Source: Hyphochytrium catenoides (lineage: Eukaryota; Sar; Hyphochytriomycetes; Hyphochytriales; Hyphochytriaceae). Taken from it: 48,554 nucleotides of DNA. The notes beneath the pieces were generated by a model, which saw only the letters and a list, made by a program, of their open reading frames with translations, made no database searches and was not told the DNA's origin. Shown one piece after another: positions 33,101-43,635 of the stretch. Position numbers and translations under genes: made by a program. Every line of letters begins with the position of its first letter. The first letter of the stretch is position 1. Location: assembly GCA_900088475.1 (NCBI GenBank), contig FLMG01000623.1, forward strand, positions 9,161-57,714, written 5' to 3'.

Positions 33101-36100
33101 AGTGAGCACAGAAACGCTATGACCTGAATGAGCTTGAGAATGGCTGGGAGTATGAAATACATATATCCATTTGCAATTACGGGCACTAAGGTTGCAATGG
33201 TGTCTAGAATCTGTTGAGTGCAGGGGCGGCTTGGATTGTCTCTCTCCCGCCGCATGATCCTACGAAAAGATAATGACAGGCAAGAAGCAGAGGTAGTAGA
33301 GCCAGAGAAGACAGTGACCTGTGAGCTGTCGAACAACCACAGTATGCTAGGAAAGACTACGGGGATGTGGTCATGGACAGGAGTGAGAGCTCGATGGTTA
33401 AGGAGAGGATGAGATTCCGACCACAGACTCTAGAGTCGTGTTAGCTAGCCTCGAGCTGGAAAGGGGGCTCTCTCGCAGGACCCTGTCCTCCTGTCCTCAT
33501 TATCTCCTATGCCTACCGGAATGTCTCTTTTACACTTACCTAAGCATGGCTGGTATGACATCCGAGAGATAGAGTCTGAAGTCTTCTTCAATCGCCCTCG
33601 CCACCGCCTCGACAAGCCTTAGCATGGCAGTGAGATGGAGATCCCAGTAGTCTCTGATCACAACAATAAATGAACCGTCCAAATGCGGCTGGATGTGCCG
33701 CTTCATCACTGAGCAGAGCAGCGTCAATTGCTGCAGAATGAACTCCCTGCAATCAGGCAACAGGTGAGCAGTTCAGCACTCGTGACTGTGGAGGGGTAAG
33801 CTCCTAGATCGAGAAAAAGTAGCTCGGAAAGGGACGATGCACAGGACTTCTGCGAGAACCGTGACTAAGCAATAGGTCAAGAGATGCCAGGCCAAAGAGG
33901 TCCAGGGAAGTCTCTGCCATGGGATGGAAGGGAACTAGGACTAAAGTGCGACCTAAGCTCCGAGTTGACTCTGGTAATCGTCTGCAGGAAAGACTGCGTG
34001 ATTATGCCCAGAAAAGGCTTCAGTCTGGCGCCCAGATTCTTGCATATAAACATGATGGCCTGCGCCGTAGTCTTGATGTGCGGCCGAGTGCGAGCATCAT
34101 TCATGATTCTGTTGGCACGAGAGAAAAGCAAGCCACCGGAAGATGATGGCAAGATAGCCACGTGAGAGGCGCAGAAAGTCTGGAGCGATGAGCCCCAACA
34201 GATTGTGCAACAGTCGGATGCAATAATGAAGGAAAACGGTGGGAGGCACGTGGCATATAAAAATCTGGCTCAATTCCACAGTAGGACGTGGAAGATCTGG
34301 GGCAAAAGGACTTGGAGATGATAAGAGCACTACGAGATAATGTTGCCCAGGAGAAGAAGAATAGCATAGACCCAAAAATGAGACCTGGTACACTCTCGTA
34401 CCTGACAAGCGCATAAATGGCAACAGTTTCAAAGTAGAGGTTGGGGTGTTCTACTAGGCTGGGGAGCATCTCAGCAGGCGCCATCAGGTCTAAAGAGTGC
34501 TGCCCCTGCACGCCAACGGTCTTCCCAGCTAGATCGGACCGATCTTGTGCCAGACGCTACATCCCAGATACCAATAAGAATGTGACCCTTGCCCTGGCGA
34601 AAGAAATCCCAGAGAAGAGAGCTCATGGCAAGGAAACGACAAATAGCGGAAGGTTCTCCAAGGCACTCAGCTTTACACTGGGTAAGTTCAGGCACTCGGA
34701 TCTTCTTTTTCACTTTACAGAGCATTGTTCTTTTGCACTTCCTGCATCTCTTTCTCTCGGATATGCATCATCGGTACATCTTACCTGTAGCAACTTCAGA
34801 GTGGCATCATCCTTGTGAATAGGGACATCGGGACTAGTAAGCTGCAGCTCCTGTGGCCAGAGGTAAGGCGAGGCTGTCTGGCTAAGAGTCAGCATCCCTT
34901 TCGCTTTCATTTGAATCATCCGAAGCTTAAACGGATCTAAAGCGCCCAGAGTGCCTAGCGTGCTGCCAGCCACATAGTGAGAGACGAAGAAGGTAACGTG
35001 ATGTAAGGCATTTTGAGACAAAAAGTAGCTGCACTGGCTGCATAGGAGAGAAGCACTAGGCTCCGATACTTAAGTAATGTTGGGAAAACAGATAAGGAGT
35101 CTTCTCCGCAAGAGTTGATGACAAAGTCGAGCGTAAGGGAGTAGGATCCGACACTAGGAGTCCAACGCTGGCATGAGACGTCCTTTTCAAAAACAGATAG
35201 CATCCTCACTCATCAGAAGACTTGAGCTCTGAGCTAGGAAGGCAATTAGACAAAACTCGACAGTCAATAGGCTCCCTACCGGCTTGCCTCTCTCCTGAGT
35301 GACCAGTTTGTTTCTCCACTTCTCTGCAAGACAGACACAAGGCTGTCCATCAGATCCGGATGGTCAAAGTAAGGCTTGATCACGTAGCTGCAGGTCAAGG
35401 AATAGAGACTTAGCTTGACCAACGTCAAGAGCAAGAGCTTAGAGATGAAAAAGGGGCAAACGATAACAACTGAGGGAAAATCCGTGCACCAGCAGACATT
35501 GGGATAACAACTGAGGGAGATGTCATTGGGCCAGCAGACTTTGCGAGAAAGGAGGGACCGGCACCAAGAGAAAGATGGGACAAGCTCAAGGAAATAAGCC
35601 AAAGAAAAATCGAGAACAAGTCCAGCTCTGACCCTGTGCTTCTCACGATCTGGGCTAAGGTCGTGAGCGCTACTTGGATCTTCTGCGGGGCAGCTTGTTC
35701 CTAAGTATCGCGTGAGTTAGCTGCTGCTATCGGCATTTTTATAAGGTGGAAACCTGCCAGGTTATGGGTGGGAAAGGAAGGCGAGACCACGCTTCTTGAT
35801 CGAGCAAACCAATGACAAGAAGCTGTTTGCATCGAGCAATGCCGCTAAGAAAAGAGAGAGAACCACGAATAGTGGAGAAACGTCCTGATCGCACCTGAAG
35901 GACCAGGACTATTTCTGGCAGGAGGAGGTCGAGATACGGGCGGAGTTCCTGCCCTGCCACTGAGGATAGTCTTCCTAAAGTTGCCAGCACTGCAGCTTCC
36001 ACTCCCACATTATTTTGACGGATATTCTGGGTCAATGCTTTCAAGATAGGCACTGCGAAAGATTCCGACAGAGAAAGACAAAAGAGCGAGCAAAGAGCAA

Positions 36101-39100
36101 CAAATTAGCGACAGAGCCGGAGATTGTCGAACAAAGACCGGTACACGGGAAGGAAGCTTCACAGAGGCATTCATGGGCAAAGGCCCTTCCTTCGTCAGTC
36201 AAGGTCTAAGGAGCGAACTTTTAGGTTCTGTACCGGCGTAAGGCTTCACCAGGTGGGAGGAGCCTTGGATGAGGTGGCCAAGAAGCCTTGAGCTTTCTTC
36301 CTTGCTCCTGAGGTGAGAAAGAGTGTATGGTCAAGGCGGTTATCGCAGATGCTCGTAGAAAAGTAGAGAGAATCCCGACTCTTCATAAAGGCGTGGAGGT
36401 GACAAGTCTCAACGTGAGGCAACTCAAAGAGACTCTGTCCTCCGGCCGTCTTTCCGATGTATAATCTTCTTAATTTCCGTTGACATCCCAACCACTATAT
36501 CTTCCACAAACCTGCTATCCCCGCCAAACTCTAACTCTGCTAGAAGCCTGACAAGCATCTGTCGAAGTGCTGGCATAACAAATGCTGGATTCCGTTGAGA
36601 TAAGCGGCCCAACATGTTCATCGCAGTCTCACGGATCTCGAAGACCTGCGCCAATGGGAATCAGAACGAAGAGGTCAGGGTAGAAGAGATGCTCACATAC
36701 AGCATGTAAAGGTTCTGACTAAACGATGGGCATTCGCAGAAAGGCGACGAACTTAGTCAGGAGGCTGAACATAAAGGGAGAGTGCAGCATCCTCGCAATG
36801 GCCTTTACTTACCTCGTCGTTAAGTGCAATGAACAAGCTTCGAAGGCTATCAGGCTGCCCCAGGAGAGAGTCAAAGCGGGAGTCGAGCGAGCTCAGCACC
36901 TTTTGGATACACAGAAACAAGGGTTAGGACCCAATTTTTATTCCAATACCTTCCGTCCAGCCCTCCTCGCCACCTCCTTGACAAAGGGTCAAAGGCACCC
37001 CACTGATCCTCTTTTGCTCTGTCGTAAGTAAGATATCGATAGCCTTTATGGCTCTCACTAACGACTATCTCTGCTTTCTGGTCGTCCTGCTCAGCTTTGG
37101 TCCACAGACAGATAGCTGTTCCCACCTTTGCCCTTATATCGGCTTCCATGTCAGCTATTCCAACAGTCAACAGCCTTTCAATAACAGCACCAACAATTGC
37201 GCCCGTTTCGCCCTTGGTGGGGGCGTTCTCGCCAGGAGACAGCAGGAGCTACGCAGGAGAAGAGAACCCGGAATATCACCAAGGTGTAGACATATATGGC
37301 AGAAGTATACAATACAAAGCGCAAACTGCAAAGGTAATGCAAGTAGACGCATCCCGAGAAGAGAGCTACTCTAGAGTGTTTCAAGAGTGTCAGAAAAGAG
37401 CTCAAAGACGAACAAGTGCAGCAAAGCCTGTTTTCAGCAGACGTTCTACACGTGCTAGGAAACATAAGTCTCACTGAAACAAGCAATGTACAGAGTTCAA
37501 AAGGGGTATGAGCCGTGGCGCTGTCGTTGTACCTTGCAACAAGTGACCGCTGCCGCTTTGCGTACAAAAGGATCATCATCCTCCAGGAACTTGACAACGA
37601 CATCATGGACGAATTGGACTATTGGGATCTGCAAGGCATAGAAACAAGATAGGCTAGATGTTAAGCTGGCATCCTCCACAATTGAGCCAGATGACTGAGA
37701 TCATAACGAGGCCCAGCAACAAACATGTACAGATATTATATTCTGTTAGCAGTGGAAGCTATTGAGTCCAAGTAGAGAACTTAAGGAGCGCGATGCGTGT
37801 TCAGCCGAGACGCTGTGGACAATGGCTATATGAATGCAGGCAAGCGTCGCAGGCTTACGTCCTGAACCGTATCTTACATGTCGGTTGCCACTAAAATCAA
37901 AGGATCCCAGGGTTTCCAAGGCAAGGGTGACACTCCCCACAGTAGGAAGCTGCACAGCCTGCTCCGTAGGGTTCCCAGGCATCATCTGAAATTTAGAGTT
38001 AGAGTATAAAGCAGCGAGATCGTAGTACGGTTAGCATCGAAGAGAAGGAGCTTAAACTATGGCGTATAACGAGTAGCCTTCAGTGTCTCTCCCACCCAAT
38101 GTTTCCGCGAAGCAAGCTGAGGTCAGTCTTCTACTCATTGCTCTAACGTCCTTACCATAGAGTATCCTGCACTGATAAACTTTGTCAAAGCTGGGGAAGT
38201 ACGGATCTGGGGAGGCACCCGGTCCACACTTATCGATCGGGCTAACATAGAGGAATAGGGAAAAAGAGAGCCATCAATCACAAAGTACCACGAGAGGAAC
38301 ACCGAAGTACCAAGTGTAGCTACGGACAACACACACGTCTCGGCCAACAAGTAACCAATGATTAAGACACGCTCAGACCCCGTGTGTCCTTTCCATGCAG
38401 CAAAGCCAAAGTTTCTTTCCACTATGGGCTCTTACACTGTGTCCTTCTGGGTGCGCTAGGTGGAGGTCCATCGAGGTCTACGGTGCTTCTGACAAGGATG
38501 CTGTGTAGGGTGTGAAACAGTGTGTACTGAATGTGCTGTCTTTCGGAGGGAAGTTTGTGCACTAGCTTGATAAGAGTGTCCAAGAGTGAGCGGTTAAGCC
38601 CCCTCAAGAACATGCTGTCTATGATATCGCGCAAGTCCACTCTGCGTCAAATAAACAAAAAAATAGACAAGGGTTTGAGTGAGAACCTGAAGGAGAATAT
38701 TGTTCTCGCACGCTTGAGGAAGTCATAGACAACCATTCACGAGAGGTACCAGCGCCCAACACGTGGAAGGAGAACAGGGTCGTAGCGTGCGTAGTCAGAA
38801 CTGGTTTTTGGGGCCATAGCGAGGACGGCCCCAAAGGTGAGCATGATGGAAAATCAGTTATGTGTGCATTGACAGCGCCGATAAGGATAGAGGACGAAGA
38901 GTAGCGTGGGCAAAGACCTTTGCAGGCCGTTCACAATACGGAAAACCCCTGTGTAAAAACAGAGAAAAGAGAAATCTCTACGCCTCACCTGACAAACGCA
39001 TGAGGAGTGTGGGACGCGAGCATCCTCAGGCAGATAAGCGCCTCGTCATAAGCATCAAACTCCTTCTTCCTCTGCTCACTCAGGGCATCCTTGATATAGC

Positions 39101-40821
39101 GAAGTATCTGATCTAAGACTAGAGTCGAAGACCCAAAGTCAGAATAGCGTTTCAGTGGACAAGTAGAGAGCTCAATACGAGCAGATGCATCGAAAAACTT
39201 CATGGAGTTTCCTCCTGAACGCTTCTCATGGAAGCGCGCCCTAAGGCCTACTGTTCTCTCTTCTCTCTTTTCATCGTTCTGTCTTCGTCTCACTTTGAGG
39301 AGGATCGACCAATGCTGAGCCGACGGCCTCTGCCAGCCTTCCCATGGCAATGAATGCGTCCGCTCGACAAGAGTTCGGTCGCTCAATGAGGCGTAGAAGC
39401 ACCTTCATCGCTAAAACGAGAGAGAAAAGAGGGGATCGTTAGCGACAGTGTCCGAACTATCCGAATCCCTTCGCTCCCTCCAGCTTCTTGACGTAATGCA
39501 GACTATCCTCTTTGCCAGTTCTTACTCTCCATCCTTGTTATCTACTCTCCACGTCCGCATCACATAACTATACTCAGGGCAAACTGTGTTTATGCCTTCT
39601 GTGTATCTCTCTCTCTTTCTGCATTTCGTATACCATCGCTTTTTTTCCATCTACTGCCGCCGTTCTCCTTCTATGTACCTGGCCGTAAGTCGTCAGAGAT
39701 GAAAGACGACGTGTTAAACTTGGCCAGCTGAGGCAACAGCATGATGGCCGCCTGGCGTACAATGGGCGACTTGTGGTTGATGTAGGTCGATGATAGCACA
39801 GTCTTGCAGACCTGGAACGAAGGCATGCACAGCAAAACCACGGAGAAGGGGTGCAGCGTTAATACTGTGGCAATGCGCGAAGGCATCTCTCTCTCTTCAT
39901 CTGCGTCTCTCTCTCTCTCTCTCTTGCGTACCTGTTCATAATATTGATGCATGTAGTCTCCAGTGTTCCTTATGAGTTCATTCTCTATAAGGAAAGCACC
40001 GTGAATGGACTCCGGTGCCTTATCCACGAGGCCTTTTTCTACCCGTTCTTGCAGTTTCTTATACCTGTTATTCATATGGGCCAAGGTGAAGTTAGATGCT
40101 GAGAGCCAGGTCTCTGTATCCGAAGTGGACTCCTCTTCTCTTCTGCTGAACCCCCTCCCAGCCTTTCCGTATGTATGACCGTGGGCTCTATCGGTCACAT
40201 GCAATGCCTTACCACTGCAATCTCTGTCTACTATCTCTCTGCTGCACAAGAAGGATAGCTGCTCTGAGCGCCATGGCCGCACTCTCTCGGTTGTACTTTG
40301 ACTTATCGCTTATGCCGCTCCAAATGCAGTCAAAGAACGACTCTACATGTCGGTAGAACATGGTAGGCGCGTTCGTTGCGAGCTCCTTCAGAACCAGAAC
40401 TGCAGCGCAGCGGCGGTTCTAGGAGAGTTTGGAGAGAGAGAGATATAAGATGCCAGGCATTTAGAATCATGACGTCTCGCGCCTGTGATGAAAGAATCGG
40501 GCCAAGGAAAGGGGAACTGGCAACAGAAGGGGTAGAAGCATTGCAGGAGTTTGGAAGACAGAGGAGCAGCGCTTTGCAGTCAAGTCAAAAGAACAGAAGC
40601 AGGAATATAGAGGAAGTAGAAGAGAAAGCCAAGGAGTGCACAGCTCTGCTATATAAAGAGAGACAGAGGGGGCGACAAAGCAGCAGTAGCTTTCGAGCAA
40701 TAGAAGGAAGAAGAAGAGAAGCGATCCCAATGGAGTTGTAGAGGGTAAGGCTAGGTAGATAGGGCACGTCTGGCTGATTAAAGACAGCAAAGGTCGAGAC
40801 AGACTGGGGGAAGACAGCGGG

Positions 40822-40858
<37 letters not shown>

Positions 40859-41586
40859 CGAAAGAGAGAGGAGAGAGAGAGAAAGAGAGAGAGTTCTTGG
40901 CATCGGAAAGAGGTACACATGTCTGCCATCGCACCTGGAACTTTTCATTCTGCAGCCATTGCAACGCAGGGACCAAGTGGTATTTCTCAATGAACTCCAG
41001 AACCGCTGTCCCGCCTATGGACACCAGGTGACCCAGCACTTTTGCAGCCCAGAAGGCAGGATTTTCCACTAGAATGGGTGCCTCGAAGATGTGGATGAGA
41101 GCTCCAGCGATCTAAAGATGCAGTGCCATGATAGCAGGACAAAAGAGAGACCTCAGGGTCTGCCCAGTAGCGCCTCAGTCTCACTGTTAGCTATAGCTTA
41201 CCTCCATGATGCGCCCCTCGTTATTTTGTTCTGCAAAGGCATCCAAGAGCTCATCCATGGCCGTGACGGCGCCAATTTTGTCGTTGGAGTCTGGAGACTG
41301 CAGCATCTCCATGATTTTACTCATGAGACTGCTGACCAGCCTCTGATAAGCTTCATTCTGAAGATCGCGGTGCTAGTGATCGTGGGCAGCGCAACAAGAG
41401 GAGACATCGGGAGAATAGAAGAGAGGGACAAATCACGAATGAGCATCGACAGTTCAGCACACTAATTATGCCGGTTCTGCCTACCTCGGACTCGATGTAG
41501 TTCTTGATGCTACGCGCTGCTCGCACGCGGGTCTTCTGCTCTCTAGAGCGCAGGCCGCGCTGATGCTGGTTGAAGATGTCTGCCAT
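23406..41586 (-). CDS. TOR: Target of rapamycin (TOR) Ser/Thr protein kinase, complete, 58 exons
   Basis: TOR is the PIKK-family kinase of TORC1 and TORC2, which couples nutrients and energy to growth. I placed 58 exons whose phases all agree; the coding length is 7581 nt, giving 2526 aa plus a stop. Human mTOR has 2549 aa. Order: HEAT repeats, FAT, FRB, kinase, FATC, as in all TORs. Landmarks include [17 protein letters not shown] in [14 protein letters not shown] in [16 protein letters not shown] and [11 protein letters not shown] in the kinase, and the C-terminal [11 protein letters not shown]. The start is [20 protein letters not shown], matching the usual first HEAT helix. Exons are given in the domain entries. 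Introns range from 69 to about 520 nt, average 186 nt, and are pyrimidine-rich on the coding strand. No inactivating change was seen. Partners such as RAPTOR and LST8 are not in this window. Confidence 0.97.
24256..25734 (-). other. TOR: TOR exons 52-56: PI3K-like kinase domain
   Basis: Exons: 25734-25597, 25517-25377, 25241-25043, 24835-24628, 24349-24256, about residues 2081-2340. The ATP-binding Lys is in MFLLKG (K2126). The catalytic loop is GDRHPSN with Asp at 2277 and Asn at 2282. The metal-binding DFG is in HIDFGDCFE (Asp 2296). The activation loop ends [13 protein letters not shown], the typical TOR p+1 region. All catalytic residues are present, so an active kinase is expected. Confidence 0.96.
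25879..26681 (-). other. TOR: TOR exons 48-51: FRB (FKBP12-rapamycin binding) domain
   Basis: Exons: 26681-26506, 26436-26353, 26200-26120, 26005-25879. The FRB four-helix bundle covers about residues 1950-2055. Of the rapamycin-contacting positions known in mTOR, Leu2031, Phe2039, Trp2101, Asp2102, Tyr2105 and Phe2108 are kept (here L1965, F1973, W2040, D2041, Y2044, F2047). Ser2035 is replaced by Ala1969, Tyr2038 by Cys1972 and Thr2098 by Asn2037. The domain also gates substrate entry, so conservation does not by itself imply rapamycin sensitivity. Confidence 0.93.
26811..31988 (-). other. TOR: TOR exons 29-47: FAT domain
   Basis: Exons: 31988-31830, 31686-31525, 31453-31355, 31250-31122, 30951-30820, 30750-30647, 30460-30373, 30179-30066, 29825-29772, 29563-29486, 29374-29243, 29074-28939, 28672-28582, 28389-28298, 28079-27976, 27795-27706, 27494-27422, 27194-27097, 26907-26811. 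They encode residues 1248 to about 1924, the helical FAT clamp around the kinase. Recognisable blocks are [56 protein letters not shown] and [15 protein letters not shown]. Exon 38 is diverged relative to human mTOR, but frame and position fit. Confidence 0.92.
32147..41586 (-). other. TOR: TOR exons 1-28: N-terminal HEAT-repeat half
   Basis: Exons: 41586-41485, 41372-41202, 41111-40935, 40418-40213, 40145-39932, 39811-39679, 39410-39294, 39118-38989, 38641-38436, 38241-38156, 37985-37878, 37628-37533, 37227-37126, 36899-36813, 36645-36512, 36307-36234, 36052-35895, 35700-35633, 35387-35280, 34962-34785, 34505-34402, 34108-33953, 33746-33540, 33259-33124, 33006-32872, 32768-32664, 32476-32339, 32251-32147. 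Together they encode 1247 residues of paired helices. Segments that align well with mTOR include [34 protein letters not shown] and [13 protein letters not shown]. In other TORs this solenoid carries the RAPTOR contact surface. Confidence 0.93.
40820..40893 (+). repeat. GA microsatellite in TOR intron 3
   Basis: About 74 nt of (GA)n on plus, hence CT-rich in the TOR pre-mRNA. It lies in the 516-nt intron between TOR exons 3 and 4. Confidence 0.95.
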
Positions 41587-42358
41587 ATTCCCAGATGGCT
41601 AGGAATGGGCCTATGCCGCCACTAGCTGTTATTTGGCCCAATCTAGAAACGAGGCCCGCGCCTCCAGGTGTCCTTCACGTCTCGTCTGGGAATCAGAATA
41701 TACACCTGACCCAAACCCTCAGCCAGGTGGAAACGCGCGCTCCCTGCGCTCCATCGATGCTTAACGTTGCCACGGCCGCCTCAGCTAGTGCCTAAGGCCA
41801 GCCTTACAACTGGAAAGAGAAGAGATAGGATGCTTCAGAGGTCTGGGCAGATCTGCGGCCTCCTGCCGAACTGAGATTGAAGCTCCAACGTTGAGCTTCC
41901 AGCACACGCTGCTGCTGTTGAGGCTTCAGAATCGCTGCACAGAAGGCGATAGCAGAAATGTGTGTCTTATTACAAATAATAGAAGACATAAAACAGAATA
42001 GACCTGACAAAAGATGGCTTATCCTAAATATTGGCTATGTCAGAGATGTCCTCCTGGAGGATGGACAAGCAGAGCTTCAGCTTCTCATCTGCAGACAGAG
42101 ATCTCAGATCACTCTCCTGTCCCAGAAGAGCTCTCAGAGGTTCTTGTAGTCTCGAGAGGCTGCGATAAATAGACGTCAGAGCCCAAGGCTGCTAGCGCCC
42201 TAGCGATGTATGGGCTCTATATGGCTCTATGGTTCATCTACGGGCCTTAGGACCTCTATAATCTGTTGCCGGGAGTTGATTCTCGGGAGGACGGCTGCCG
42301 TTACTCAATATTCTCGCCGGAAGATGAGGTGAGACGCACTGTCAACCACGGCACTGTC
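41587..42358. promoter_or_regulatory. Divergent intergenic region between TOR and J-protein gene
   Basis: 772 bp separate the TOR start codon (-) from the inferred J-protein start codon (+), so both promoters and leaders should lie here. No TATA box is evident. On the minus strand several pyrimidine-plus-AG acceptor-like sites (near 41816 and 41934) suggest that the TOR leader may be spliced or that a small minus-strand gene is present (see 42024-42194). Confidence 0.5.
42024..42194 (-). other. Possible exon of an unrecognised minus-strand gene
   Basis: A minus-strand frame bounded upstream by a TAG ends with TAG at 42026-42024. It encodes about 55 residues with strong heptad-like leucine spacing, including LSRLQEPLRALLGQESDLRS and LSADEKLKLCLSILQED. 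It has no Met, so it would need an upstream exon joined at an acceptor near 42195. No such exon is apparent beneath the J-protein gene. The helical pattern looks protein-like, but I cannot place it in a gene. Confidence 0.25.
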
Positions 42359-43267
42359 ATGATGTCGAATGGCAGGGAGAATCGAGAGATAGGGCCAGGA
42401 CCCCAGCAATCTGGAACCAATCTCCATTGGGGCGCGGTTGTGGGCATAGTCCTTCCACTCTCTGTGATGCTGGGAGGCTTGGCCTTCTCTCAATTGAGAC
42501 GACCGACGGTGTCAGTTAGATCGCGAGGCACAAACGGTGGTCAACGTCCAGGGCCCCGTTATTCTAAGGCCTCGAAGAAAACGGAACACTGCTCTGGAGA
42601 GGCAGCAACCCCAAGAGAGCCAAGCTGGGCGGAGAAAAAGATGCTGGAAGAAGAAGCTTTCAGAAGGCGCCTCCGCCTTAGTCAGCTGGGACACCAAGAG
42701 CGAGAGAAAGTCGAGGCGTACTTTGGCCGCTTCCGGAAGAGAGACCAACAATTCCAAGCTAGACCAGGAACCGGAAGCTACTTTAAGCAGCAGAGCCAAG
42801 AAGAGGGAGAGAGGAAGCTTAGGGCTGCTGCTGCTTTACTTGGCCTCGATGACCAGATAGGTGTTAGGGACTACACCGTGAAAGAGGTGAAGAAGGTAAG
42901 ATTTTCCGTCTTCTCTTCTCTCTGGTCCTTGCTATCACCTCCTTTAAATCTAGTGCATCTTCACCCCTGTTAGCTGCACTCCTGACTCCTGATTGTCCGC
43001 CCTTCTGTGGGCTGCTTGATTCTTCCAAGCGCCAGTTCGGGGCTCTAGCCTGACGGTCTGTTATACGCTTAGGCTTTCCAGCAAAAAGCTCATGAGCTTC
43101 ACCCCGACAAAGTGTACAGTTCCAGTCAGCAAGTAGAGAAGGAGAGAGGAGCGATTAGCGATGCGGAGGGAGGAGAAGACGCTGAGGAAGCCTTTCGCCA
43201 GGTTCATGAGGCTTATCAATTACTCCTCAGGTTCTTAGAAGGAAAACAAGAAGACGAAGCAGCTTGA
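42359..43267 (+). CDS. Membrane-anchored C-terminal J-domain (DnaJ-like) protein
   Basis: J proteins stimulate Hsp70 ATPase activity through the HPD loop. Exons 42359-42895 and 43073-43267 give 243 aa. A single hydrophobic segment (WGAVVGIVLPLSVMLGGLAF, about residues 24-43) follows a short polar N terminus. A basic/charged linker comes next, and a J domain fills the C terminus: TVKEVKKAFQQKAHELHPDK with HPD at 189-191, then a Glu-rich loop and the final helix EAYQLLLRFLEG. The intron splits the J domain just before helix II. The HPD is intact, so co-chaperone activity is likely. Which membrane it sits in cannot be told. I chose the first in-frame ATG; a second follows immediately. The frame is open upstream without an ATG, so an additional 5' exon is possible. 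Confidence 0.85.
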
Positions 43268-43635
43268 TCAACCGCAGCCCCTTATCTTTCCGCCTACGAG
43301 GCCAGTAATATCTGACGGGCAAAGAGCTCTGCTCTGTCTTTACTGACTATCCTTTACGAGCTTTGTCTCTCCTCTCGGTGGGTGTTCTCTCTCTCTTCCT
43401 CTTGCTTCCCCTACTTCCACCGGCAAAGCCCATATCGCTCTGTTCCTGGCAACTCTCCCCTCTTCTGTCCTTCACTGCCCCTATTTTTCTAAAGGTTGTA
43501 GAGCATGGTAAAGGATGAAAGGAAGACGGTTCATCCAAAAAGTAATATTTATCCATCTTCACCGTCGGCGAAGAACTTCCTCTCCTTCTTCTTGCCCTGG
43601 ATCTTCTCTCCCATCTTTCTAGTTTGGCCTTGCTT
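43268..43635. other. Convergent spacer between J-protein and DRC4 genes
   Basis: 368 bp between two converging stop codons. It holds both 3' ends, and I see nothing else in it. Confidence 0.6.

Noticed and set aside
41958-42149. Plus-strand ORF of 63 codons
   Set aside because: Its residue pattern is less protein-like than the overlapping minus-strand frame, and it cannot be joined to the J-protein gene by clear splice sites.
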